Assembly (NCBI GenBank): GCA_964409905.1
Contig: CAYPET010000003.1
Span: forward strand, 1-64,000
Length of the DNA: 64,000 bases
Direction of reading: 5' to 3'
Origin: JAGNRR01 sp964409905
GTDB taxonomy: Bacteria > Bacteroidota > Bacteroidia > Chitinophagales > Chitinophagaceae
Position 1 is the stretch's first letter; each line of letters starts with the position of its first letter. Positions 8,315 through 16,819 of this stretch are shown in pieces. Under the pieces are notes generated by a model. The model was given only the letters and a program-made list of their open reading frames with translations. It was not told where the DNA came from and ran no database searches. A program made the position numbers and the translations under genes.

Positions 8315-9565
8315 TTACTCGTAGGTCATTATTCCATTCTCAAAACTCAGTATATAAAGGAACTTGTTCTCATAGAACTGAAAAACCCCTTTTTCCTTTA
8401 CAGGCATAATTTTAAATGGTGTCAGAAATCCAAATCGATTATCACCAATATATTTGTTAAAAGGAACACCATGACGTTGCATCATGTTGGCAAAAAAGTA
8501 GACACTTTCAAAGCCTTTGTAGACCAAATCCGTTGGCGTACCTCCCATTTTTTCCTCGTATTGCGTCAGGATGAACTTGGTAGCAGGCGACAAATTCTCG
8601 GGTACAAAAGCTGCCGAATAAAAGATCTTCATATCAGGGAAGAGTTCGGCCTTGTTTAATCCACTGATCATTTCCATAGTGGGCATTCCAAATACCTTTA
8701 AATGCGTTTGCTTTGCAAGAGGCTGTAGTTTTTTCAACAATTCAACAGCCAGTTTTGGACTTAGCACACCGAGCACAATGGTAGTATTGTAATTAGTATC
8801 AATCAATCCAGTAATCTTTTCCAAGTCGAGATCCGCCCCATCTATCTCAATTTTTTGGAACCGTCCGGGTAGTGGATAAAAATCATCATTTTCAAAATAA
8901 GAAAGGGCGTTTAATTCTGATTTTTTATCCAGGTATAAATAAAGCACATTGTCCTCAAGGTATTTTTTGTTCAACACCCGATGTAACTCCTGAACATGCG
9001 TTTGCAAGGTGGGCTGTAGTATGGTGAAGTAGGGATTAAATTCTTGATCTGCTGCTGACGGCGAAACTGCACTAATAAAGTTAATTTCTTTTATTCTTGC
9101 GTATTCAGCCAAGGATTTCAAATCATTCACGTCGGCATTGCCAATGATTAAATCCATGGTATCCAACTGCTTGGAAGCAACAATTTTTTCAATGCTATTA
9201 AATTTTGCCCTGCTATCAAATACATGTATGTCAAAGTAATATCCCTTCTTGCGCAATGTATCCGCAGCTATTTCAACACCTTGATAAAAATCTAGACCAG
9301 GACGCATGAATTTTGGTATTCGTGTCAAATGATTTGCCAGATTTATTGAGTCCAGAAACATAGGGGTAAAAACAGCAATGTTATATTTCGGCTTTTTTTG
9401 TGCAACCGGATAATTATAATACTTACACCAATCATCCCGTTCCACATTATTTTGGCCTACTACTGTATTATCATTATTCTCACCTTCCGTGGGCAAAGTA
9501 ATTTGTGCATTTCCGATAAAAGGCAACAAGCTAAGCGCTAACAACGGTATTTTGAAACGATACAT
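8315..9565 (-). CDS. Periplasmic-binding-protein-like (type 1 fold) protein
   Basis: A 416-aa exported protein with a signal peptide MYRFKIPLLALSLLPFIGNA. After a short linker rich in N and D, residues about 45-416 look like the bilobed type-1 periplasmic binding fold (Leu/Ile/Val-receptor-like). Indicators are KYNIAVFTPMFLDS, GVEIAADTL, a DLIIGN segment and SAVSPSAAD. In Bacteroidota this fold is often fused to LysM domains; no LysM is visible here. No ABC transporter partner is adjacent. It may sense or bind a ligand, or be structural. The start is set at the ATG at 9565; a -7 box lies at 9585-9578. Confidence 0.6.
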   Translation of the reverse strand: MYRFKIPLLALSLLPFIGNAQITLPTEGENNDNTVVGQNNVERDDWCKYYNYPVAQKKPKYNIAVFTPMFLDSINLANHLTRIPKFMRPGLDFYQGVEIAADTLRKKGYYFDIHVFDSRAKFNSIEKIVASKQLDTMDLIIGNADVNDLKSLAEYARIKEINFISAVSPSAADQEFNPYFTILQPTLQTHVQELHRVLNKKYLEDNVLYLYLDKKSELNALSYFENDDFYPLPGRFQKIEIDGADLDLEKITGLIDTNYNTTIVLGVLSPKLAVELLKKLQPLAKQTHLKVFGMPTMEMISGLNKAELFPDMKIFYSAAFVPENLSPATKFILTQYEEKMGGTPTDLVYKGFESVYFFANMMQRHGVPFNKYIGDNRFGFLTPFKIMPVKEKGVFQFYENKFLYILSFENGIMTYE

Positions 9566-9577
9566 AAAAACTAGGTG

Positions 9578-9585
9578 CAAAAATA
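9578..9585 (-). promoter_or_regulatory. -7 box of the periplasmic-binding-like gene
   Basis: TATTTTTG on the minus strand, an exact match to TAnnTTTG, ending 12 nt before the ATG at 9565. Confidence 0.5.
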
Positions 9586-9649
9586 GCCATATTCCATATA
9601 GGCAGGGAATAAAGTTGCGAATTATCTAAATATTAGTATTTACACTACA

Positions 9650-9657
9650 TACCTTTG
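9650..9657 (+). promoter_or_regulatory. -7 box of the MacB-like gene
   Basis: TACCTTTG, an exact match to TAnnTTTG. It ends only 4 nt before the ATG at 9662, so transcription would begin at or within a few bases of the start codon. Confidence 0.5.
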
Positions 9658-9661
9658 ATTT

Positions 9662-10903
9662 ATGCGGTATTGGGATATTTTTTTGCTCACTCAACAATCA
9701 ATAAAAAGCAATCGCTTACGCTCCAATATTACCGTTGCCATCATCACCATTGGCATTTTTGCATTGATTAGTATTATCACGATAATTCAGATACTTGAGC
9801 AAAATATCACCAACAGTTTTAGCTCATTAGGTAGTAATTCTTTTACCATTCAATCCGAAGGAATTCGTACTTCGGGCAGGCATAGCAGAGGCAAAAAACG
9901 CTCTAGCAGTAATCCTGCCATTTCTTATCAACAGGCCATGCAATTTGTAAAAAATTATGATTTTCCATCACTGGTGAGCGTGAGCATTTTAGCATCCAAC
10001 GGTGCGACAGTTAAAACAAAAAATAAAACATCTAACCCAAATATCAATATCCTAGCAGTTGATGAACAATATCTTAAAATTGCCGAAACATCCCTAGACG
10101 CGGGAAAAAATTTCAACAAAGCAGATCTGAGCCGAAATGAAAATGTCTGCTTAATAGGCAGTGGTATTGCAAAAAACTACTTTGGTAATGCAATTCGGGC
10201 TGTAAATAAAAAATTGTTTGTTGGTAATACCCCTTACAGAGTTTGCGGTGTTTTAGAAAAAACAGGTTCTAGTTTTATTGACAGAACAGATAATCAAGTA
10301 TTTATAACTCTCAACAATGCACGCCAATATTTTGACTTAGGTGATCGATCCTATGTGATTAGTGTAAAAGTAAAAGACATAAAATACCTCAGGCTGGCCA
10401 AAGATGCCGCCATTGGCCAAATGCGCATTGTAAAAAAACAAAAAATAAATGAAGCTGAAAATTTCTCGATTGTCAGTAGCGATGAGCTTGCTAATATGCT
10501 TTTGAAAAACATCAGTTTTGTAACCACTACCACCGGCGCCATTGGTTTTATCACATTAATTGGAGCAGCCATTGGACTCATGAATATTATGCTGGTAGCT
10601 GTTGCCGAACGCACGAGAGAAATTGGCCTTGCAAAAGCAATAGGCGCGCGAGATAGCATTATCAGACTTCAGTTTTTGAGTGAGTCTGTATATATCAGTA
10701 TTAAAGGCGGCATACTTGGTATTTTAGCGGGTATTGCCATGGGTAATTTATTTTCTTTACTACTTGAAAGTCCGTTTATCATTCCTTGGAAGTGGACCTT
10801 CTTGGGTTTATTTACCTGTTTACTTGTAGGCTTATTATCCGGTATTTATCCTGCTTTGAAAGCTGCCCGGTTAAACCCTATTACAGCCTTGCGTTTTGAG
10901 TAA
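9662..10903 (+). CDS. MacB/FtsX-family ABC transporter permease
   Basis: A 413-aa permease with the MacB topology: one N-terminal membrane helix (about 22-46), a large periplasmic MacB-core domain (about 48-285), then three C-terminal helices (about 290-320, 342-365, 375-395). The typical closing segment YPALKAARLNPITALR is present, as is VAVAERTREIGLAKAIGA, the coupling region of the family. No ATPase gene is adjacent, so it must pair with a LolD/MacB-type ATPase encoded elsewhere. Such permeases move lipoproteins, peptides or drugs across the envelope; the substrate here is unknown. Confidence 0.88.
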   Translation: MRYWDIFLLTQQSIKSNRLRSNITVAIITIGIFALISIITIIQILEQNITNSFSSLGSNSFTIQSEGIRTSGRHSRGKKRSSSNPAISYQQAMQFVKNYDFPSLVSVSILASNGATVKTKNKTSNPNINILAVDEQYLKIAETSLDAGKNFNKADLSRNENVCLIGSGIAKNYFGNAIRAVNKKLFVGNTPYRVCGVLEKTGSSFIDRTDNQVFITLNNARQYFDLGDRSYVISVKVKDIKYLRLAKDAAIGQMRIVKKQKINEAENFSIVSSDELANMLLKNISFVTTTTGAIGFITLIGAAIGLMNIMLVAVAERTREIGLAKAIGARDSIIRLQFLSESVYISIKGGILGILAGIAMGNLFSLLLESPFIIPWKWTFLGLFTCLLVGLLSGIYPALKAARLNPITALRFE

Positions 10904-10991
10904 AGTATTTTGGCAAAAAGCAAATTTGCAGAATATTCGCTGTGGGCATAAAACAACCAATTATCATATAGTATATTGAGCAAAATAGCAG

Positions 10992-11021
10992 TTGCGTTAA
11001 CCCTGTGATTGGATAATTTTG
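10992..11021 (+). promoter_or_regulatory. Promoter of the aminopeptidase P gene
   Basis: TTG at 10992-10994, a 19-nt spacer and TAATTTTG at 11014-11021 match the Bacteroidota consensus exactly, giving a leader of about 65 nt. A second, weaker box (TATCTTTA, 11079-11086) ends 7 nt before the ATG. Confidence 0.6.
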
Positions 11022-11093
11022 TTTCGGGCCTTTAGGTATGTTTTCAGTTATATTTTCGGCATAGTTCAAGCTAAACTTTATCTTTACGCACTT

Positions 11094-12386
11094 ATGCGAT
11101 ATTTACCAATAAATTCTACATTATTCACCTTAAATCGTCAACGCTTCATTAAAAAAATGAAGAAAAATAGTTTGGCAATTTTTCAAGCACATACGGCATT
11201 ACCAGAGAACGGTGATGCACAAACATATTACAAACCTAACAGTGATGTGGTATGGTTGAGTGGCGTCGTACAAGAAAAAACAATGGTTGTGTTGTATCCC
11301 GACAATTTAGATAAAAATTATCAGGAGGTACTAGTAATATTGCGCCCCAATGAGGATCTCGAAAAATGGGAAGGGCATAAACTCACCAAAGAAGAAGCGA
11401 GGACAATATCAGGCATGTCAACTGTTATTTATTTAGACCAATTAGACGCACTGTTGCAATCCTGGATGCACCATTGCGAATATGTTTATTTAGATTCAAA
11501 CGAAAATGACCGATTGGATGTGACAATTCCTCGATTGGATTTACTATTTGTCAAACAGATTCAAGATCGTTTTCCTCTTCATAAATACGAGCGCGCAGCA
11601 CTGATTACCAAAGAACTAAGGGCTATTAAAACAAAATATGAAGTGGCTGTGATGCAACAAGCCGTTGACATTACGCATAAAGCGTTTATTCGTGTGTGCA
11701 AATTTTTAAAACCAGGTGTTTGGGAATATCAAGTTGAGGCTGAAATAACGCACGAGTTTATGATGCAACGGGCTACGCGCCATGCCTACGGATGCATATT
11801 AGCTAGTGGTGATCGCGCTAGATATCTGCACTATACAGATAACAATCAAGAATGTAAAGATGGTGAGTTAATCCTAATGGATTTTGGTGCCGAGTATGGC
11901 AATTATTGCGCAGACTTATCACGCACAATACCAGTAAATGGCAAATTTACAAAGCGACAAAAAGAAGTCTATGATGCATGCTTAGCAGTGCACCGATATG
12001 CGGCCAGCATTTTGAAACCAGGTAAAACATGGCTTCAAATAACAGAAATGACTGAAAAAGAAATGGAAAAACAGTTGTTAAAAATTGGACTGTTAACCAA
12101 AACAGAAATAAAAAACCAAGACCCACAGCAACCAGCATTGCGCAAATACTTTTATCATGGTCTAGGGCATCACATTGGTTTAGATGTACATGACATAGGC
12201 ACCCGGAACCAAAAAATAAAAGAAGGCATGGTATTTACTATTGAGCCAGGCATTTATATAGAAGAAGAACAAATGGGCATTCGAATAGAAAATGATTATG
12301 TGGTAACCAAAACCGGCGTGACTGACTTATTCAAAGGCATTCCCATTACAACAGCCGAAATCGAAAAAGCGATGAGCAAAAAATAA
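11094..12386 (+). CDS. pepP: Xaa-Pro aminopeptidase (aminopeptidase P)
   Basis: A 430-aa M24-family metallopeptidase that removes the N-terminal residue in front of proline. Residues about 1-165 are the creatinase/prolidase N-terminal domain; 170-425 form the pita-bread catalytic domain. The five dinuclear metal ligands are in place: D263 and D274 (MDFGAEYGNYCADLSRT), H359 (HGLGHHIGLDVHD), E384 (TIEPGIYI) and E399 (GIRIENDY). The ATG at 11094 is chosen because an upstream in-frame ATG (11019) would fall on the promoter. It is followed after 1 bp by pssA, so the two are probably cotranscribed. Confidence 0.93.
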   Translation: MRYLPINSTLFTLNRQRFIKKMKKNSLAIFQAHTALPENGDAQTYYKPNSDVVWLSGVVQEKTMVVLYPDNLDKNYQEVLVILRPNEDLEKWEGHKLTKEEARTISGMSTVIYLDQLDALLQSWMHHCEYVYLDSNENDRLDVTIPRLDLLFVKQIQDRFPLHKYERAALITKELRAIKTKYEVAVMQQAVDITHKAFIRVCKFLKPGVWEYQVEAEITHEFMMQRATRHAYGCILASGDRARYLHYTDNNQECKDGELILMDFGAEYGNYCADLSRTIPVNGKFTKRQKEVYDACLAVHRYAASILKPGKTWLQITEMTEKEMEKQLLKIGLLTKTEIKNQDPQQPALRKYFYHGLGHHIGLDVHDIGTRNQKIKEGMVFTIEPGIYIEEEQMGIRIENDYVVTKTGVTDLFKGIPITTAEIEKAMSKK

Positions 12387-12387
12387 T

Positions 12388-13161
12388 ATGAAGCACCTAC
12401 CTAACGCACTTACGCTCGCCAATTTATTCAGTGGTTGCATAGCTATTGTATTCGTGCTGCACTGGCAACCCTTTCTTCGAGAACTTAACGGTCAGGATTA
12501 TTGGATACCTGGAAATAGTCAAGTATACCTTAGTGGTTTTTTTATTTTAATCGCAGCCCTTTTTGATTTGCTAGATGGTGCTGCTGCGCGTTGGCTTAAC
12601 GTGCTGTCGCCCATAGGTAAACAATTGGATAGCCTGGCGGATGTTGTAAGCTTTGGTGTAGCGCCTAGCATGATACTCATGAAGCTGCTTTGGGTAGCCT
12701 GGATGCAGCATCCTGATGCTGTTGATATTTCCATGTTAGCAATGAGCCCGGCTTTTTTGGTTGCATGTTTTGCAGCATTGCGATTAGCTACATTTAATAC
12801 CAAAGAAGATAATGGTGATTTTTTCGTGGGCTTACCAACACCTGCAGTAGGTCTTTTTATTGCGACTTTTCCGCTGGTTTATTTCTATAATCCATTCGGA
12901 TTAAGCGTATATCTCATTAATCCATGGATACTGTATGCGCTTATTGGCTTGTTATCATGGCTTATGAACTGCAAGTTGAAATTTTTTACACTGAAAGGAT
13001 TGCTAAAAGGCCAGCTGAAAGCCAATCTTTTGCCAGCAGTATGGTTAGTAGTCAGTATTCTAAGTGTAGTGTTGTTTCCATCACTTGGCGGGCTTTTTGC
13101 TTTTTTGCTATACGTTATCCTATCCCTGCTTATGCAAAGCAAGTTATCTCAAGGAAACTAA
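12388..13161 (+). CDS. pssA: CDP-diacylglycerol-serine O-phosphatidyltransferase
   Basis: A 257-aa integral membrane enzyme that makes phosphatidylserine from CDP-diacylglycerol and serine. The CDP-alcohol phosphotransferase signature DG(x2)AR(x8)G(x3)D(x3)D is exact: DGAAARWLNVLSPIGKQLDS followed by LAD at about residues 62-83. About seven hydrophobic segments follow. Together with psd (16819), its product is turned into phosphatidylethanolamine. It lies 1 bp downstream of pepP and is convergent with plsY. Confidence 0.95.
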   Translation: MKHLPNALTLANLFSGCIAIVFVLHWQPFLRELNGQDYWIPGNSQVYLSGFFILIAALFDLLDGAAARWLNVLSPIGKQLDSLADVVSFGVAPSMILMKLLWVAWMQHPDAVDISMLAMSPAFLVACFAALRLATFNTKEDNGDFFVGLPTPAVGLFIATFPLVYFYNPFGLSVYLINPWILYALIGLLSWLMNCKLKFFTLKGLLKGQLKANLLPAVWLVVSILSVVLFPSLGGLFAFLLYVILSLLMQSKLSQGN

Positions 13162-13179
13162 GAGAAATGTGGAGATTAT

Positions 13180-13806
13180 TTATTTTCCACGCCCAAACAT
13201 TGGTAGACGGTTTTCATTGCCGGCTACAAGTCGGCTGATATTTTTGTGATGCGACAGAACTACCAGAACAGCTGCCGCCACTGCAAAAACCCTGTACAAT
13301 AGGACCGGTTCGCGAAAAATAAAAAGCAATAAAATAGGGAAAGCTACACTGGCTGCAATTGAACTAAGTGATACATACCGGGTGGTGAAAAGCATAAAAA
13401 CAAACACTCCAACCAAAATTAGTGCAACGGTAGGCTGTATGGCCAAAATCATTCCAAACAAGGTGGCTATGCCTTTCCCCCCTTTAAAATTGGCCCAGAT
13501 AGGAAAAATATGCCCCACAACAGCCACCAAGCCTAAACCTAACTGCAGATTTGTTAATGCAACATTACCCATTTGATCAGCCATAATTAAATAGGCTAAA
13601 TCAACAGCAATGAAGCCTTTTAAAAAATCAAAAAGAAATACAAAACTTCCTGCCCTAGGACCCAGAATGCGGAATGTATTGGTCGCTCCAGCATTGCCAC
13701 TTCCATAATTTCGAATGTCTATCTGAAAAAAATATCGGCTCACCCAAACAGAGGTAGGTATACTACCAATCAAATAAGCCATTATAAATAATATCACTAC
13801 TTGCAT
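13180..13806 (-). CDS. plsY: Glycerol-3-phosphate acyltransferase PlsY
   Basis: A 208-aa membrane enzyme that transfers an acyl group from acyl-phosphate to the sn-1 position of glycerol-3-phosphate, the first step of phospholipid synthesis. All three family motifs are seen: GSIPTSVW (about 12-19), GSGNAGATN (about 37-45) with the catalytic SGN, and FPIWANFKGGKGIAT (about 101-115) followed later by YVSLSSI. It has five membrane segments and the standard length. A -7 box (TATATTTG) lies upstream at 13841-13834. Confidence 0.96.
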   Translation of the reverse strand: MQVVILFIMAYLIGSIPTSVWVSRYFFQIDIRNYGSGNAGATNTFRILGPRAGSFVFLFDFLKGFIAVDLAYLIMADQMGNVALTNLQLGLGLVAVVGHIFPIWANFKGGKGIATLFGMILAIQPTVALILVGVFVFMLFTTRYVSLSSIAASVAFPILLLFIFREPVLLYRVFAVAAAVLVVLSHHKNISRLVAGNENRLPMFGRGK

Positions 13807-13833
13807 AAAGAGGATGTCCTAAAAAAGGCTGTG

Positions 13834-13841
13834 CAAATATA
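13834..13841 (-). promoter_or_regulatory. -7 box of plsY
   Basis: TATATTTG on the minus strand, an exact match to TAnnTTTG, 27 nt before the plsY ATG. It lies between prmA (upstream on the same strand) and plsY, so plsY can be transcribed on its own. Confidence 0.5.
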
Positions 13842-13872
13842 AAGGTGATTTTGATAATAATTTGGTAATGTA

Positions 13873-14682
13873 TTATGATACTTTGGATGTGATACACAGC
13901 CAATCATTTTTTATGCTCAGCTCATTGTCGTAGGTGTACTGCTCTAGTATTTCCAGCATTTCCTCAGCATTTTCTTTTAAAATGCCACTTACTACTAATT
14001 TGCCCGGGCGCTGTAACTTCTCAAATAATTGGGCCATATCTTCTTTCAAGACATTCAAATTAATATTGGCCAAGATGATATCAAATTGCCCCTCAGGAAC
14101 TACGTCTATGCCCCCTAAACGGATAGCAATATCAGCACAAGCATTCCTTGTCATGTTCTCTGTGGCATTTTCAATACTCCATGGGTCAATATCATTGGCT
14201 ATCACATTGCGAGCTCCTTTTAGTGCAGCGTAAATGGCTAACACACCTGTGCCTGTACCATAGTCAAATACCACGCTATCTTGTAGGGCTAATTTGCTCA
14301 TTTGTTCCAGCATGAGTTGCGTAGTAGCATGATGGCCCGTGCCAAAGCTCATTTTCGGGGTAATGAGTATCTCAAATTCGACCGCATCAATCGGCTGATG
14401 AAAATCTGCTCGTATAGCTATTTTGTCACCAATCCGAAAAGGTTCAAAACTTTCTTCCCATTGCTTATTCCAGTTTTGTTGAGGGAGCAATGATTTTTCA
14501 ACAGTATATTGTTCCAGAATCGATTTTAATTCTACATCTGCAGTAATATCTGTTTCGGCAAATGCGAGCAAGGTATCATCTTCTTGTTCGAAGCCAATAA
14601 AATCATAGGAAGATAAAAGTGCGATAAGTTGTTCCTGTGCATCAATATCAACTGATGAGAATTTAAGCTTCAAATAGTCCAT
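13873..14682 (-). CDS. prmA: Ribosomal protein L11 methyltransferase
   Basis: A 269-aa SAM-dependent enzyme that trimethylates ribosomal protein L11. The N-terminal substrate-recognition part (1-90) is followed by the PrmA signature KMSFGTGHHATTQLML (about 109-124). SAM motif I is VFDYGTGTGVLAIYA (about 138-152), then NDIDPWSIENA and ILANINLNVL (the NxN/NPPY-equivalent). The C-terminal SGIL segment is as usual. Slightly shorter than the E. coli enzyme but normal for Bacteroidota. Divergent from the CPBP protease gene, 40 bp apart. Confidence 0.94.
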   Translation of the reverse strand: MDYLKLKFSSVDIDAQEQLIALLSSYDFIGFEQEDDTLLAFAETDITADVELKSILEQYTVEKSLLPQQNWNKQWEESFEPFRIGDKIAIRADFHQPIDAVEFEILITPKMSFGTGHHATTQLMLEQMSKLALQDSVVFDYGTGTGVLAIYAALKGARNVIANDIDPWSIENATENMTRNACADIAIRLGGIDVVPEGQFDIILANINLNVLKEDMAQLFEKLQRPGKLVVSGILKENAEEMLEILEQYTYDNELSIKNDWLCITSKVS

Positions 14683-14709
14683 GTTGCGAATATAGAGTGT
14701 TCTATTCGT

Positions 14710-14717
14710 TACATTTG
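14710..14717 (+). promoter_or_regulatory. -7 box of the CPBP protease operon
   Basis: TACATTTG, an exact match to TAnnTTTG, ending 5 nt before the ATG at 14723. A TTG sits at 14684-14686 (23-nt spacer, slightly long). It would give a leaderless mRNA. Confidence 0.5.
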
Positions 14718-14722
14718 CGCAT

Positions 14723-15685
14723 ATGTTTCAGCGTTACCTTACGTTTTACAAAACATCGGTGCAAATATTGAGTTTTTGCATGGTTTTTCTGCTTTGCATA
14801 TTAATTTCATCCGCAGTTGGTTATGTGCTGGTGCCCTATCTTACCGACGGTCTATCCTACGAAACCTTTTCAAATATCGATAATTATGAAATAAGTGATT
14901 ATGTTCAAGCACATCGTATAATTCAATTCATTTCTCAACTTTTTGTTTTTATTGCACCTGCCTTATTGTTTGCTTATTTAGCATATCCATCGCCAACTTC
15001 CTATTTGAAATTAAAAAATCCCATCAACTTCAAACACTTGTTGCTGGGTGCTGCAATTATGTTTGCTTCCATACCATTCATTGCATTGCTGGAATACTAC
15101 AATGGCCTTATACCATTAACCAAGGATATGTATGAACTTGAAAACATGGCCTCAAAAATCACAAATGCCTTTCTGAATACGGACAATCCAATTTACATCT
15201 TTTTCAACCTAATTATTTTTGTAGTCGCAGCGGCAATAGGTGAAGAACTTCTCTTCAGAGGTGTATTACAAAACATCCTTATTAGTAATACATTCAAAAA
15301 ACAACCTTATATAGCCATTATCATAACGGCCATTTTATTCAGTCTTTTTCACGGCGAAATGTCAGGGTTTATTCCACGTATGTATGCTGGCTTTTTACTT
15401 GGGCTAGCCTATTATTTTAGTAACAGCATTTGGGTTCCGATACTTATGCATGCAATTAATAATGGTATGGCCATTCTCCTCTTTTATACAGACAGAGCCA
15501 GTTTTGACAATCCTATTGGTGTATTGGATGCTAATGACCTATTGAAAATATTACCGTTAACCATCTTGAGTATTGCTTTGCTATTTTATTTTTTCAAACA
15601 AAAGACAAACTACACAATTGACGCTGTTGAAACAGATGACGATGAACAACATTTCTTAACAAATAACTACCGAACTGATGAATAA
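14723..15685 (+). CDS. CPBP-family intramembrane metalloprotease
   Basis: A 320-aa polytopic protein (about eight hydrophobic segments) of the Abi/CAAX-like protease family. The conserved motifs are present: EELLFRG (EExxxR, about 172-178), SLFHGEMSG (FxxxH-type, about 210-218) and the late PILMHAINN (HxxxN/B-type, about 238-246). Family members cleave prenylated or small membrane proteins, or confer self-immunity to bacteriocins; the substrate here is unknown. It starts a compact unit with the DUF2007 gene (8-bp overlap) and cdsA. Confidence 0.88.
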   Translation: MFQRYLTFYKTSVQILSFCMVFLLCILISSAVGYVLVPYLTDGLSYETFSNIDNYEISDYVQAHRIIQFISQLFVFIAPALLFAYLAYPSPTSYLKLKNPINFKHLLLGAAIMFASIPFIALLEYYNGLIPLTKDMYELENMASKITNAFLNTDNPIYIFFNLIIFVVAAAIGEELLFRGVLQNILISNTFKKQPYIAIIITAILFSLFHGEMSGFIPRMYAGFLLGLAYYFSNSIWVPILMHAINNGMAILLFYTDRASFDNPIGVLDANDLLKILPLTILSIALLFYFFKQKTNYTIDAVETDDDEQHFLTNNYRTDE

Positions 15686-15899
15686 TAATATACAATGGAC
15701 ACTTTTGCACAAAACAAAAAGCGCATTTGAAGCAGCCGCGATGAAGGGAAATCTTGAAACTCAGGGTATTCCGGCAGTAATAATTAATAAAAAGGATGCT
15801 GTTGCCAATACAGTAGGATATGTAGAAATTCATGTCGACTCAACCTACTATGAAGATGCGCTAGTCATCATTAAACCTGACATTGCCAACGAAGATTAA
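15678..15899 (+). CDS. DUF2007 domain protein
   Basis: A 73-aa soluble protein covering a single DUF2007 domain (a small ferredoxin-like fold described as a putative signal-transducing protein). Typical features are a start on a short strand (WTLLHKTKSAFEAAAMKGNLE), then GIPAVIINKKDA, and VEIHVDSTYYEDALVII. Its start lies inside the CPBP gene and its TAA shares bases with the ATG of cdsA, so translation of the three genes is probably coupled. No function is established. Confidence 0.8.
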   Translation: MNNNIQWTLLHKTKSAFEAAAMKGNLETQGIPAVIINKKDAVANTVGYVEIHVDSTYYEDALVIIKPDIANED

Positions 15900-16750
15900 T
15901 GGCTTTTGATCAAAAAACATTCTGGATCCGAGCTACGAGTGCCATTCTTTTTGCTGGTGTCATGTTTGCGGGTATCGTATATAATTCATGGAGTTTCTTT
16001 GCCCTTTTTGCCCTGGTGCAGTTTCTTGGGCTACAGGAATATGTAAAACTTCTTCAGCATATTTTCAAAGTACGTTACAGACAAAAGGATAAATTCGCAC
16101 TCTACATAGCTGGGTGGTGTGCCTACACTTTTGTTGCACTATTGCCCGTTAAAGCCTGTGCCTTTTCCTATGGATTGTTTGAACTGCCCATGCTCTTCTA
16201 TTTCTTAGGCATTCTGCTTGGCATGTCTGCAATGCTTTTTATTTCCCAAGATAAAAAAGCCAGATTTTTGCTTAGTGGAATTGGATATGTAGCCATCCCT
16301 CTGGCCCTTTTGCATCATTTACGTTTACAATCATTAATGATTCCATTATTCTTGATTTTTACTATTTGGATTAACGACACTATGGCCTATCTCGGCGGTT
16401 CGTTTTTTGGCAAAGGACCTTTAGCTATCACCATTTCGCCAAAGAAAACAATAGAGGGTACAATGATCGGCGTATTATTCACCCTCATTTTTGCTTTCAT
16501 CTGGAGCAGACAATTCCCCTTTTATCGTTTAGTTGATTATAGTGTTTTGGCTTTAATCGGCAGTATAATAGGCACAGCCGGCGATTTGATAGAATCTCAG
16601 TTAAAACGCTGGGCAGGGGTGAAAGATTCGGGGAATATTTTGCCAGGCCATGGCGGGGTGCTGGACCGATTCGATTCACTCATATTCTCTTCATCATTCG
16701 CTTTTGTTTATGCTATTTTATTTATGGATTGTCAGGCATTTTCATTTTAA
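15899..16750 (+). CDS. cdsA: Phosphatidate cytidylyltransferase
   Basis: A 283-aa membrane enzyme making CDP-diacylglycerol from phosphatidic acid and CTP, the branch point for the PssA reaction. The C-terminal signature is complete: SQLKRWAGVKDSGNILPGHG followed by GVLDRFDSL (about 230-258). DTMAYLGGSFFGK (about 160-172) and ISPKKTIEGT are also typical. About eight hydrophobic segments. Its ATG overlaps the DUF2007 stop (TAATG). psd follows 68 bp downstream. Confidence 0.96.
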   Translation: MAFDQKTFWIRATSAILFAGVMFAGIVYNSWSFFALFALVQFLGLQEYVKLLQHIFKVRYRQKDKFALYIAGWCAYTFVALLPVKACAFSYGLFELPMLFYFLGILLGMSAMLFISQDKKARFLLSGIGYVAIPLALLHHLRLQSLMIPLFLIFTIWINDTMAYLGGSFFGKGPLAITISPKKTIEGTMIGVLFTLIFAFIWSRQFPFYRLVDYSVLALIGSIIGTAGDLIESQLKRWAGVKDSGNILPGHGGVLDRFDSLIFSSSFAFVYAILFMDCQAFSF

Positions 16751-16771
16751 CCCATTCAATAATTTAGATAA

Positions 16772-16819
16772 ATGAACTTAATCGAATATTTTTACCAAGC
16801 TTCAAATCAGTTTGCATAA
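16772..16819 (+). CDS. Possible 15-codon leader ORF coupled to psd
   Basis: An ORF of 15 codons (MNLIEYFYQASNQFA) fills most of the short gap between cdsA and psd. Its TAA overlaps the psd ATG as TAATG, the same arrangement as the DUF2007-cdsA and psd-ybeY junctions. This would let ribosomes terminate and restart at psd. It may be a real coupling ORF or chance; 15 codons are too few to judge by coding bias. Confidence 0.3.
   Translation: MNLIEYFYQASNQFA

Noticed and set aside
10920..10929. GCAAATTTGC palindrome after the MacB-like gene
   Set aside because: Only 10 bp and AT-rich, and similar AAATTTGC strings occur by chance in this composition; the better promoter element for pepP is at 10992-11021.
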